The translations under genes and the position numbers were made by a program. Shown here in pieces: positions 15,078-22,108 of a stretch of DNA of 39,176 nt; positions within the stretch are counted from its first letter, which is position 1, and each line of letters opens with the position of its first letter. The DNA is taken from NCBI GenBank assembly GCA_903840375.1, contig CAIMFR010000008.1, positions 1 through 39,176 of the forward strand, written 5' to 3'. Source of the stretch: Candidatus Adlerbacteria bacterium (GTDB lineage: Bacteria > Patescibacteriota > Minisyncoccia > Phycocordibacterales > SBAW01). The notes beneath the pieces were generated by a model. That model was not told the DNA's origin and ran no database searches. It saw only the letters and a program-made list of their open reading frames with translations.

Positions 15078-16517
15078 ATGTCCAACGAGAAAAAATTTTA
15101 CATTACCACGCCAATCTTCTACCCCAACGCGAAGCCGCACATGGGGCACGCGTACACGGTGGTGTTGAGCGACTGTCTGGCGCGCTACCATCGTTTGGTC
15201 GGTGATAGTACGTATCTTCTCTCCGGTCTCGATGAGAACACACAGAAGATGGTCAATTCCGCTCGTGCAGTCGGGAAGGAACCGCTTGAGTTTCTCGATG
15301 GCATTGCCAGCATTTTCAAAAATCTCTATACAGAGCTCGATATTTCCAACGACCAGTTCATTCGCACGACCGACCGGAAGGCGCATTGGCCCGGCGCGCA
15401 GGCGCTCTGGCAAAAATTGGTTGATTCCGGCGATATCTATAAAAAATCGTACGAAGGTTTGTATTGTGTCGGACACGAAGCATTCGTCACGGAGAAAGAT
15501 CTCGTCGACGGAAAGTGTCCGGACCATGCCACTGCACCGGAGTTTGTGAAAGAGGAAAATTATTTCTTCCGCCTTTCGCGGTACGCGCAACAGTTGCGGG
15601 AAAAGATCGCGAGCGATGAACTGCATATTTTCCCGCAGAGTAGAAAAAATGAAATACTCTCCTTTATCGACAAGGAAGGCTTGGATGACGTGAGTTTTTC
15701 TAGACCACGCAAAGCTGACTGGCCGAAAGGGCTCGGCATACCAGTGCCGGGAGATGATTCGCAGGTGATGTATGTCTGGTGCGACGCATTATCCAATTAC
15801 ATCACGGCGCTCGGCTACGGTCGCAACGACGAACTTTTCAAAACATTCTGGCCGGCAGACGTGCATGTTATTGGCAAAGATATTTTGCGATTCCATGCCG
15901 CCATTTGGCCGGGCATGCTTATGTCTGCGGGGCTTCCGTTGCCAAAGTCACTCATGGTGCACGGCCTTATCCTCTCCGGCGGAAAGAAAATGTCGAAAAC
16001 GCTCGGCAATGTTATAGATTCGCAGGATTTGCTTACAGAATATGGCGCGGAGGCGGTGCGCTACTATCTCGCGCGCCACGTCACGCCATTCGAGGATGGC
16101 GATGTTACGCCGGAAAGTTTCAAGGAAGTTTACAACGCCAATCTTGCCAATGGGCTTGGTAATCTTGCCGCACGCGTGATGAAATTGGCAGAGACGCATT
16201 TGGAAAAAGTAGACGTTCCGGAGCTGGTGGAGTTGCCGCCGGAGTACGTCGAGGCATTTGAGAAGTTTGAGATAAATCGCGCATTCGATATCATTTTTTC
16301 GCGTGTTCAAGCACTCGACCAAATGATAACGCAGACAGAGCCGTTCAAGCTGGTGAAGACCGACCTAGAGGCAGGAAAAAAACTCATAGCTGACATGGCA
16401 AAAGAGCTGTATCGCATTGGCCACTTCCTCACTCCATTTCTTCCAAAAACAGCAGAGAAAATAAAAGAAGCAGTACGCACCAATAAAAAACCGGAAACTT
16501 TATTCCCTAGGAAATGA
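15078..16517 (+). CDS. metG: Methionyl-tRNA synthetase
   Basis: 479 residues. Class I synthetase charging initiator and elongator tRNA-Met. Seen: Y-I-T-T-P-I-F-Y-P-N-A-K-P-H-M-G-H-A-Y-T (HIGH motif from H21), a connective peptide with G-L-Y-C-V-G-H-E but without a full four-cysteine zinc knuckle, V-M-Y-V-W-C-D-A-L-S-N-Y-I-T-A-L-G-Y, F-H-A-A-I-W-P-G-M-L, K-M-S-K-T-L-G-N (K304), and the helical anticodon domain with N-L-A-N-G-L-G-N-L-A-A-R. It stops soon after that domain, so the Trbp111-like C-terminal tRNA-binding domain found in many MetRS is absent. TAGGAT lies 6 nt before the ATG. Confidence 0.95.
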   Translation: MSNEKKFYITTPIFYPNAKPHMGHAYTVVLSDCLARYHRLVGDSTYLLSGLDENTQKMVNSARAVGKEPLEFLDGIASIFKNLYTELDISNDQFIRTTDRKAHWPGAQALWQKLVDSGDIYKKSYEGLYCVGHEAFVTEKDLVDGKCPDHATAPEFVKEENYFFRLSRYAQQLREKIASDELHIFPQSRKNEILSFIDKEGLDDVSFSRPRKADWPKGLGIPVPGDDSQVMYVWCDALSNYITALGYGRNDELFKTFWPADVHVIGKDILRFHAAIWPGMLMSAGLPLPKSLMVHGLILSGGKKMSKTLGNVIDSQDLLTEYGAEAVRYYLARHVTPFEDGDVTPESFKEVYNANLANGLGNLAARVMKLAETHLEKVDVPELVELPPEYVEAFEKFEINRAFDIIFSRVQALDQMITQTEPFKLVKTDLEAGKKLIADMAKELYRIGHFLTPFLPKTAEKIKEAVRTNKKPETLFPRK

Positions 16518-16546
16518 AAAGTGTGCACGGATAACTGATGGCTATA

Positions 16547-16574
16547 TTGATTATCCTACATATGTAGGTATAGT
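16547..16574 (+). promoter_or_regulatory. Promoter with a palindromic operator in its spacer
   Basis: TTGATT (16547-16552), 16-bp spacer, TATAGT (16569-16574). The spacer contains the perfect 14-bp palindrome CCTACATATGTAGG (16555-16568), which directly abuts the -10. A repressor bound there would block RNA polymerase. Confidence 0.6.
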
Positions 16575-16614
16575 AGTCCGCGGAGTAGTTGTGTATGTAA
16601 CTTGAAGTGAGAGG

Positions 16615-16728
16615 GTGATAAGTTCTGATGTGTTGTTTCTGGAGCAGCAGTTGGAGGAATACGATCCGGATGCGTATTTCACGGTAAAGGAGTTTCATCT
16701 TCTTGCTAGCCAGCTTAAATTAAGCTGA
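16615..16728 (+). CDS. Putative small protein, 37 aa (GTG start)
   Basis: GTG 16615 preceded by a GAGAGG purine run that touches the start codon, a poor SD spacing. The peptide reads M-I-S-S-D-V-L-F-L-E-Q-Q-L-E-E-Y-D-P-D-A-Y-F-T-V-K-E-F-H-L-L-A-S-Q-L-K-L-S; it is acidic and amphipathic, with no membrane segment. Support comes from the promoter at 16547 and the terminator at 16768, which frame this region as a transcription unit, and from the coding-like composition. No family recognised. A non-coding RNA of about 210 nt is an alternative reading. Confidence 0.45.
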   Translation: MISSDVLFLEQQLEEYDPDAYFTVKEFHLLASQLKLS

Positions 16729-16767
16729 AAAAATGACTGGCAATTGTTTCGCAAATACCTATATCTC

Positions 16768-16801
16768 CCGCCTGGATCTATTTCCAGGCGGTATTTTTTT
16801 T
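16768..16801 (+). terminator. Intrinsic terminator before tatD
   Basis: CCGCCTGGA (16768-16776), TCTATT loop, TCCAGGCGG (16783-16791), then TATTTTTTTT. Confidence 0.9.
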
Positions 16802-16812
16802 GAATATTGTAG

Positions 16813-16826
16813 TATCCTGTTCATGT
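16813..16826 (+). promoter_or_regulatory. Leaderless-type promoter, tatD
   Basis: TATCCT (16813-16818), 8-nt gap, ATG at 16827. Confidence 0.4.
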
Positions 16827-17612
16827 ATGGATCTGAAATTGTTTGATACGCATTGTCACATTCAATTCGCGCAGTTTGATGCTGATAGAGATGCTGTTTT
16901 GGCGCGCATGGTGGAAAAAAAGATGGGCGCTGTTGTTGTGGGGACAGATTTGGCTAGTAGTCAGGTGGCGGTTGAATTGGCTCGGCAGCATGATTTTCTT
17001 TGGGTATCTGTTGGGCTGCATCCTACCGACAGCCATGGTGGAGTGTTTGATGAGGATGCGTTCGCCGAGCTCGCGAAAGACCCGAAAGTCGTCGCGATAG
17101 GTGAGTGTGGGCTCGATTATTTCCGCATCGCAGAAGCCGATAAGGAACGCGCAAAGAAAACACAGACGGATATTTTGCGGCCGCAGATCGAGCTTTCGAT
17201 AAAGGTAAAAAAACCGATGATGATACATTGCCGCGACGCGCACGAAGATCTTTTGCCGATGGTTGAGCAGTATAAACGAGAAAATAGCGATGGTTTGCAG
17301 GTGATCATGCACTTTTTCACCGGCACAGCAGAGCTTGCTCGCAAGTGTCTCGCGCTCGGTTGTTATTTGTCATTTCCCGGGCCGATCACTTTTACCGACA
17401 TGTATGACGAGTCGATAATCGCAACTCCGATGGATAAGATCTTGTCTGAGACCGATTCGCCATTTGCCGCTCCTGCAGAACACCGCGGACGTCGCAATGA
17501 ACCGGCATATGTCGAGGAAGTTGTCACCAAGCTCGCGTTACTCAGAAAAGTTTCTCAAGAAGAAATGTCAGCGCAAGTCGTCGCCAATGCCAAAAAGGTA
17601 TTCGGAATCTGA
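16827..17612 (+). CDS. tatD: TatD family metal-dependent hydrolase (DNase)
   Basis: 261 residues, normal for TatD. These TIM-barrel enzymes are divalent-metal exonucleases linked to DNA repair and degradation. Metal-ligand motifs are visible: F-D-T-H-C-H-I near the start, G-E-C-G-L-D-Y, M-I-H-C-R-D-A, H-F-F-T-G, and L-S-E-T-D-S-P-F near the C-terminus. The ATG at 16827 starts M-D-L-K-L-F-D-T-H-C-H; an upstream TTG at 16800 would lie in the preceding terminator T-run and was rejected. In many genomes tatD follows metG, as it nearly does here with the 37-aa unit between them. Confidence 0.92.
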   Translation: MDLKLFDTHCHIQFAQFDADRDAVLARMVEKKMGAVVVGTDLASSQVAVELARQHDFLWVSVGLHPTDSHGGVFDEDAFAELAKDPKVVAIGECGLDYFRIAEADKERAKKTQTDILRPQIELSIKVKKPMMIHCRDAHEDLLPMVEQYKRENSDGLQVIMHFFTGTAELARKCLALGCYLSFPGPITFTDMYDESIIATPMDKILSETDSPFAAPAEHRGRRNEPAYVEEVVTKLALLRKVSQEEMSAQVVANAKKVFGI

Positions 17613-17616
17613 AAAG

Positions 17617-17650
17617 TTGCGCTTTTTTCGGACTATGCTAGGATATTCGC
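17617..17650 (+). promoter_or_regulatory. Leaderless-type promoter, rpsF operon
   Basis: TTGCGC (17617-17622), 16-bp spacer, TAGGAT (17639-17644), 6-nt gap, ATG at 17651. Confidence 0.65.
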
Positions 17651-18172
17651 ATGACAGAAATATCGCAGGCCGAGGTTAAATCCGAGGCTTTATCCCAAGC
17701 GAAAATAGTAGAGAAGGGCCTCCCGGTATACGAGATCGCTTTTCACATCGCACCGTCTATCCCGGAGGATGGCGTTGCTGCTGTTGTTGAAAAGGTTCGC
17801 GCGACGCTTGGCGGCGCTGAGATCATTTCCGAGCGTTTCCCGCAGAAAATGACTCTCGCGTATACTGTTGAGCGCGCCGAGACCGGCAAACACGAGAAGT
17901 TCAACGAAGCATACTTTGGAGTCGTCAAATTTGCTGTCGACCGTAGTGCAATTCCTGCAATAGGAGTAGCTATTCGATCGATGCGAGACATCCTTCGCTT
18001 CCTTCTCATCGAGACGGTGCGCGAGGATATTTCAGTCGCGCCGCGCCGCACGGTATTTTCTTCCAACCGTTTGGAAGGCGAGACTCTTCACAAGCCTCTC
18101 GTCGAGGCGGAGAAGGGTGGAGAAGTATCCGATGTAGACCTTAACAAGTCGATCGAAGCACTTGTGGCATAA
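17651..18172 (+). CDS. rpsF: 30S ribosomal protein S6, extended form
   Basis: 173 residues, longer than the usual 95-135. The S6 ferredoxin-like core starts near residue 25 with L-P-V-Y-E-I-A-F-H-I-A-P-S-I and includes L-A-Y-T-V-E and Y-F-G-V-V-K-F; S6 binds S18 and 16S rRNA in the platform of the small subunit. An N-terminal extension of about 24 residues and an acidic C-terminal tail are extra. Position upstream of ssb and rpsR is the classic operon and supports the call, since S6 is poorly conserved. Leaderless-type promoter with TAGGAT 6 nt upstream. Confidence 0.88.
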   Translation: MTEISQAEVKSEALSQAKIVEKGLPVYEIAFHIAPSIPEDGVAAVVEKVRATLGGAEIISERFPQKMTLAYTVERAETGKHEKFNEAYFGVVKFAVDRSAIPAIGVAIRSMRDILRFLLIETVREDISVAPRRTVFSSNRLEGETLHKPLVEAEKGGEVSDVDLNKSIEALVA

Positions 18173-18179
18173 TTAGCAT
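18168..18179 (+). promoter_or_regulatory. Possible internal leaderless-type box, ssb
   Basis: CATAAT (18168-18173) overlaps the rpsF stop codon and lies 6 nt before the ssb ATG. It may give a second, ssb-first transcript. Confidence 0.35.
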
Positions 18180-18650
18180 ATGTACCTCAACAAAGCATTT
18201 CTCTACGGCAATCTTACACGCGACCCCGAGTTGCGCTCGTTGCCGTCCGGCGGGCAGGTTGCATCATTCTCGATAGCTACCAATCGCGTCTTCAAAAAGA
18301 CCGACGGCACGAAGCAGGAACAAGTCGACTTCCACAACATTGTCGTATTCGGCAAGCAAGCAGATATCGTGTCGCAGTATTGCAAGAAGGGCAGCCCTGT
18401 CTTGGTAGAAGGCCGCATTCAGACTCGCACATGGGAGAAAGATGGTGCGAAGCAGTATCGCACAGAGATAGTCTCCGACTATGTGCAGTTCGGTCCGCGC
18501 GCAGCAGGTGGTTCGTCTGCCGGCTCGCAAGGATATTCTGCAGGCAATTCGTCAGCATCGCACGGCGGGGCAGCCGAGCAGAAGTCGCCGAAAGAGGATG
18601 TGATCGAATATCCTCAGGAGGACATCAACACGGACGACATACCATTTTAA
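18180..18650 (+). CDS. ssb: Single-stranded DNA-binding protein
   Basis: 156 residues. OB-fold domain in the first 105 residues: M-Y-L-N-K-A-F-L-Y-G-N-L-T-R-D-P-E-L-R, G-Q-V-A-S-F-S-I-A-T-N, D-F-H-N-I-V-V-F-G-K-Q-A, G-S-P-V-L-V-E-G-R-I-Q-T-R-T-W. A glycine/serine-rich linker follows, ending in the acidic tip D-D-I-P-F that recruits partner proteins such as RecO. It lies 7 nt after rpsF and before rpsR. No SD is visible; a CATAAT box 6 nt before the ATG overlaps the rpsF stop. Confidence 0.95.
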   Translation: MYLNKAFLYGNLTRDPELRSLPSGGQVASFSIATNRVFKKTDGTKQEQVDFHNIVVFGKQADIVSQYCKKGSPVLVEGRIQTRTWEKDGAKQYRTEIVSDYVQFGPRAAGGSSAGSQGYSAGNSSASHGGAAEQKSPKEDVIEYPQEDINTDDIPF

Positions 18651-18663
18651 TCAAATTATTTTT

Positions 18664-18861
18664 ATGAAAACAGATACTTACGTCGCACATTTCCAGCATA
18701 TCGACTACAAAGACGTCGAGACGCTCAAAAAGTTCATCAACCCGCATGGCAAGATAATGGCGCGCCGCCGCACCGGTCTTTCCGCCGCCAACCAGCGCGC
18801 GCTAGCCGAGGCAGTCAAACGCGCCCGCTTCATGGCACTCATTCCGTACATCGTTCGATAG
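18664..18861 (+). CDS. rpsR: 30S ribosomal protein S18
   Basis: 65 residues. The core Y-K-D-V-E-T-L-K-K-F-I-N-P-H-G-K-I-M-A-R-R-R-T-G-L-S-A-A-N-Q-R-A-L-A-E-A-V-K-R-A-R-F-M-A-L-I-P-Y is characteristic. S18 pairs with S6 on the 30S platform. No zinc-binding cysteines are present. The short gap after ssb holds AAATTATTTTT directly before the ATG in place of an SD. rplI (L9), which often follows, is absent; instead the convergent efp ends one base away. Confidence 0.95.
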   Translation: MKTDTYVAHFQHIDYKDVETLKKFINPHGKIMARRRTGLSAANQRALAEAVKRARFMALIPYIVR

Positions 18862-18862
18862 T

Positions 18863-19432
18863 TTATTTCTTATCAACGCGCTCGACGTATGTGCCGAGTT
18901 CGGTGTTTATACGAACAATATCACCTTCGTTTACGAAAAGCGGAGCATTCACTGTCGCGCCGGTCTCGAGTGTGATCTGTTTCGTGCCACCTTGCGAAGT
19001 GTTTCCACGGACAGCAGGCGGAGCCTCTTTGACGAGAAGCTCCACTTTTATCGGAATGCGTATGGAGATTATTTTTTCATCAAATATGAGGGCGTCGACG
19101 ATCGTGTTCGGCTTGAGAAATTGACCGGCTGTGCCGATGAGATCTGAGCTGAGCTCGAAACGGTCTGCCGGATTTTCCTGCGAGCAGAACCAGAACTCAC
19201 CCCTGTTCGTATACAAATATTTAACACTCTTTGTTGAAAGTTCAGCCTCCTCCGCCTTTTCGGACTGATGGAATGCCTGCTCGGTCACTTTGCCGGTTAT
19301 CAAGTGGCGAAGCTTCGTCTGGTTTACAGGCTTGCGCTGTTGTTTGCGGAAGACATGTGCATCGAGTACTTCGTATGGCTGTCCGTCGAGCAAAATAACC
19401 TTTTTTGGCAAGATCTCGTTGTATTCAAGCAT
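18863..19432 (-). CDS. efp: Elongation factor P
   Basis: 189 residues, normal length, three beta-barrel domains. EF-P enters the ribosomal E site and relieves stalling at proline runs. Seen: M-L-E-Y-N-E-I-L-P-K-K-V-I-L-L-D-G-Q-P-Y-E-V-L-D-A-H in domain I and the C-terminal G-A-T-V-N-A-P-L-F-V-N-E-G-D-I-V-R-I-N-T-E-L-G-T-Y-V-E-R. The loop that normally carries the modified lysine (P-G-K-G in E. coli) reads R-K-Q-Q-R-K-P, so by simple alignment the tip residue is Q. TACCAT lies 6 nt before the ATG. The gene runs toward rpsR, with one base between the two stops and no visible terminator. Confidence 0.93.
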   Translation of the reverse strand: MLEYNEILPKKVILLDGQPYEVLDAHVFRKQQRKPVNQTKLRHLITGKVTEQAFHQSEKAEEAELSTKSVKYLYTNRGEFWFCSQENPADRFELSSDLIGTAGQFLKPNTIVDALIFDEKIISIRIPIKVELLVKEAPPAVRGNTSQGGTKQITLETGATVNAPLFVNEGDIVRINTELGTYVERVDKK

Positions 19433-19525
19433 TTGTGCATGGTAGACCAGAAACTGTGAGTTGGCAACCTTTTTACTGCGTCAGTTGTTGTAGTAAATGA
19501 ACCGCACATGGTATATTCTGTGGCT
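19433..19525. promoter_or_regulatory. Divergent leaderless-type promoters, efp and sigma factor
   Basis: Minus strand: TTGCCA (19462-19467), 17-bp spacer, TACCAT (19439-19444), 6 nt to the efp ATG. Plus strand: TTGTAG (19488-19493), 18-bp spacer, TATATT (19512-19517), 8 nt to ATG 19526. Both promoters fit in 93 bp. Confidence 0.55.
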
Positions 19526-20137
19526 ATGGAAAGGGAATATTTATCGCTTGCTATCGAAGAAGTCGTGGCCGGCATGTCGGCCGAACGATCCGACGAGGAG
19601 GTTCTTGCCGCGTCGGTCATGCATCCGCACCTCTTTGCTGAGATCGTACGAAAATACGAAGCGCCATTCTTGCGCAAGGCACAGGGCATAGTCCATAGCG
19701 AGGAAGAGGCATCGGATGTGGTTCAGGAAGCATTCACCAAGATCTATCTCAACGCCGCGAAATTCAAAAAGCAGGAGGGTGCGAGTTTCTCCTCATGGGG
19801 GTATCGCATACTCATAAACACTGCGCTTACGCACTACGCAAAGCGCAAGCGAGAGGGAACATATCGCATGGATATTGAGCCGGAGATCATGGAGCTTTTG
19901 CCGGACAAGCAGCTACGCCAGTTCGAGAAGAAGGAATTGACCGATGAGATAGTCTCGGTTCTCTCACGCATGCCGGAATCGTTCGCGCGCGTGCTTACGC
20001 ATTTCTTTATCGACGGCAAGACGCAGGAGGAGATCGCGCACACGGAAGGCGTGACAGTCGGTGCCGTCAAGACTCGTGTTCATAGGGCGAAACAGGAGTT
20101 TCGTAGAATATACGAAACTATAAGCACAACTATTTAG
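19526..20137 (+). CDS. RNA polymerase sigma factor, sigma-70 family (ECF-like)
   Basis: 203 residues. Region 2 lies around residues 38-100 (F-A-E-I-V-R-K-Y-E-A-P-F-L-R-K-A, A-S-D-V-V-Q-E-A-F-T-K-I-Y-L-N, S-W-G-Y-R-I-L-I-N-T-A), and region 4 around 140-195 (L-S-R-M-P-E-S-F-A-R-V-L-T-H-F-F-I-D-G-K-T-Q-E-E-I-A, V-T-V-G-A-V-K-T-R-V-H-R-A-K). Regions 1 and 3 are missing, as in ECF factors. It directs RNA polymerase to a subset of promoters. The gene 15 nt downstream encodes a small two-helix membrane protein that might be its partner. ATG 19526 chosen over GTG 19508 because TATATT is 8 nt upstream. Confidence 0.9.
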   Translation: MEREYLSLAIEEVVAGMSAERSDEEVLAASVMHPHLFAEIVRKYEAPFLRKAQGIVHSEEEASDVVQEAFTKIYLNAAKFKKQEGASFSSWGYRILINTALTHYAKRKREGTYRMDIEPEIMELLPDKQLRQFEKKELTDEIVSVLSRMPESFARVLTHFFIDGKTQEEIAHTEGVTVGAVKTRVHRAKQEFRRIYETISTTI

Positions 20138-20152
20138 TTATCAATTGAAAGT

Positions 20153-20485
20153 ATGAGCAAGATAGAACAAAAAGTGATGGCGAGTGTGGTGGTTATTTAC
20201 GCGGTGCGCCGCGCTACCAGTCCTTTCATGTTGAAAATGTATACACTGGTGCTGTCTGTGGTTGGCATCGCGGCGTTCGTATCGCTTTCGCACGTGACGA
20301 GTAATTTCATGTCCGCGATGCAGGGAGGGCTCCCAAGTATTGCGACATTTACCGCTACAGCACTGCTTCAAACTAAGTTTGTAGTGCAGCTTGCGTTGGT
20401 TGTCGGCGCGGCGGCCGTCGCTTCTCTTTCTATAGATGTATTGCGAATGCAAAATAGACAACCAATGCCTTTTGTTGTCGGGTAG
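20153..20485 (+). CDS. Small two-helix membrane protein, possible sigma-factor partner
   Basis: 110 residues, start ATG 20153. A charged N-terminus (M-S-K-I-E-Q-K-V-M-A-S-V-V-V-I-Y-A-V-R-R) of about 25 residues precedes two hydrophobic segments (about 28-48 and 75-95) separated by an S/T/G-rich loop; the C-terminus is short and cytoplasmic if both helices span. It follows the sigma factor by 15 nt without its own promoter, so co-transcription is likely. Anti-sigma factors are often membrane proteins encoded right after their sigma factor, but no zinc-finger anti-sigma motif (HxxxCxxC) is present, so that role is a guess from context. Confidence 0.65.
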   Translation: MSKIEQKVMASVVVIYAVRRATSPFMLKMYTLVLSVVGIAAFVSLSHVTSNFMSAMQGGLPSIATFTATALLQTKFVVQLALVVGAAAVASLSIDVLRMQNRQPMPFVVG

Positions 20486-20647
20486 TGCGCGGGTGTAACA
20501 AACAGGAATGGAGTATCGTGAGATGGGACTTCCTACATTTGGTCTGTGCGACCGAGATTTTGAAGGAGATAAACTTTTTAGTGCATAGGTGGTTTATGCG
20601 TTTTATGGTAGGTTGGTTCGCAGATCGTGTTATTGGAGGAGATTTAA

Positions 20648-20890
20648 ATGGCTCGTAAAAAGGTGATCAATCGTACCTGTCGCGGTGGGGCGCTATATCT
20701 GGCAGATCTGCCGCCTGCGACGACGGTGGCAGAAGTGATCAAGATGATGACCGAGAAGGGGTTTACGGTGGCGATTCTGCCGCCAGACTTGCAACCCGAT
20801 GCGCTTGAGGAATTGGATGACCCTCCGGCAGGAGTTGTCGGCGAGGAGGAGCAGAAGGTTGAGTTTATAGATCCGGGTGATGTGGGCTAA
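20648..20890 (+). CDS. Small acidic protein, 80 aa (SD cassette)
   Basis: Strong SD GGAGGAG (20635-20641) 6 nt before ATG 20648. Starts M-A-R-K-K-V-I-N-R-T-C-R-G-G-A-L-Y-L-A-D-L-P and has a helix-like A-E-V-I-K-M-M-T-E-K-G-F-T-V-A-I-L-P-P, then a strongly acidic tail (E-E-E-Q-K-V-E-F-I-D-P-G-D-V). No membrane segment. No family recognised. It has a terminator directly after and about 160 bp of untranslated or empty sequence before, with no -35/-10 pair that I trust. Confidence 0.7.
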   Translation: MARKKVINRTCRGGALYLADLPPATTVAEVIKMMTEKGFTVAILPPDLQPDALEELDDPPAGVVGEEEQKVEFIDPGDVG

Positions 20891-20899
20891 ATTTTCGAA

Positions 20900-20940
20900 A
20901 AGGCTGACAAGTTTTTACTTGCCGGCCTTTTTTCTTTCTT
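20900..20940 (+). terminator. Intrinsic terminator between the 80-aa gene and recA
   Basis: AAGGCTGACAAG (20900-20911) pairs with CTTGCCGGCCTT (20918-20929) with one wobble and one mismatch, followed by a T-rich run. recA converges from the other side. Confidence 0.8.
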
Positions 20941-20952
20941 ATTCGTTTTTAT

Positions 20953-22041
20953 TTAGTCCGCATCTGCTTCGCTGCTTCCGCCTCCGGCTTTTCCTGTGGT
21001 GTTTTCCAGCAATCCTTTTTTAATCTCGCTGAGGAGTTTTGTTGCAACAGGTTTATTTTCTCGCAGGTAGGTGCGTGATGCGTCATAGCCGCGGCCTAGT
21101 TTTTCCTCGCCGTATGAATATGAGCTGCCACTTTTCTTCACTAGCCCCATGCCTTCGCCGAGCGCGAGCAGTTCACCCTCGCGCGAGATTCCTTCATTGT
21201 AGAGGAGATCGAATTCGACTTTGCGGAACGGTGCGGCGATTTTATTCTTCACAACTTTGATTCGATGCCGCCCGCCTACGACTTCTTCTCCTTTTTTTAT
21301 CTGAGCAATTCGGCGTATGTCGAGGCGCACCGATGTGTAAAATTTGAGCGCTTTGCCTCCCGGCGTGGTCTCCGGGTTGCCGAACATCATGCCTATTTGC
21401 ATGCGGATCTGGTTAATGAAAATGACGATAGTTTTGGACTTGGCGGTGATAGCGGTCAGTTTGCGAAGTGCCTGCGACATGAGGCGTGCCTGTTTGCCGA
21501 CGTGCATTGCGCCCATGTCTCCCTCGATCTCGTCCCTTGGCGTGAGAGCGGCAACAGAATCGATGACGATGATGTCGATCTTGCCGGAACGCACGAGTGA
21601 CTCGACTATCTCGAGCGCCTGCTCACCGGTGTCCGGCTGCGAGATGAGTAATTCGTCGAGTTTGACGCCGATCTTCCTGGCATACTCCGGGTCGAGCGCG
21701 TGTTCCGCGTCGATAAATGCGCAGATACCGCCTTTTTTCTGAGCTTCAGCGATTGCGTGGAGCGAAAGTGTGGTCTTGCCGGATGATTCCGGTCCAAAGA
21801 TCTCGAGAATGCGTCCGCGGGGGTAGCCGCCGATGCCGAGTGCCCAGTCGAGCCCGATTGAGCCGGAGGGAATAGCATCGATGTCGACTCGCGGCGCATC
21901 GCCGAGCTTCATGATAGATTCATCGCCGAATTTTGTTTTTATTTCGCGAATAGCCGCGTCGATGGCACTCATATCGCGTACGCCGGATTGTCCGCTAACC
22001 ACTTTTTCTTTAGCAACTTTCACCTTAGTTTCTTTTATCAT
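20953..22041 (-). CDS. recA: Recombinase RecA
   Basis: 362 residues. Strand exchange and SOS co-protease ATPase. Walker A G-P-E-S-S-G-K-T at residues 83-90, the F-I-D-A-E-H-A-L-D-P segment, I-I-V-I-D-S-V-A-A-L Walker B, the L1/L2 DNA-binding region G-D-M-G-A-M-H-V-G-K-Q-A-R and N-Q-I-R-M-Q-I-G-M-M-F-G-N-P-E-T-T-P-G-G, and an acidic tail. The N-terminus carries about 23 extra residues rich in K, E and V before M-S-A-I-D-A-A. An internal ATG at residue 24 exists, but TATACT exactly 6 nt before the outer ATG supports the long form. No LexA-type operator was recognised upstream. Confidence 0.96.
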   Translation of the reverse strand: MIKETKVKVAKEKVVSGQSGVRDMSAIDAAIREIKTKFGDESIMKLGDAPRVDIDAIPSGSIGLDWALGIGGYPRGRILEIFGPESSGKTTLSLHAIAEAQKKGGICAFIDAEHALDPEYARKIGVKLDELLISQPDTGEQALEIVESLVRSGKIDIIVIDSVAALTPRDEIEGDMGAMHVGKQARLMSQALRKLTAITAKSKTIVIFINQIRMQIGMMFGNPETTPGGKALKFYTSVRLDIRRIAQIKKGEEVVGGRHRIKVVKNKIAAPFRKVEFDLLYNEGISREGELLALGEGMGLVKKSGSSYSYGEEKLGRGYDASRTYLRENKPVATKLLSEIKKGLLENTTGKAGGGSSEADAD

Positions 22042-22075
22042 GGCGAAAGTATATCAGCTTTTATATGGATGCAAA
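22042..22075 (-). promoter_or_regulatory. Leaderless-type promoter, recA
   Basis: On the minus strand: TTTGCA (22070-22075), 16-bp spacer, TATACT (22048-22053), 6-nt gap, ATG. Confidence 0.65.
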
Positions 22076-22108
22076 CCTAGACAGGTATCCTTTCTGCGTG
22101 CAGAAACC

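Noticed and set aside
16615..16728. tRNA or other known RNA in the metG-tatD gap
   Set aside because: No cloverleaf, no T-loop consensus; a small ORF or unknown short RNA explains the promoter and terminator better.
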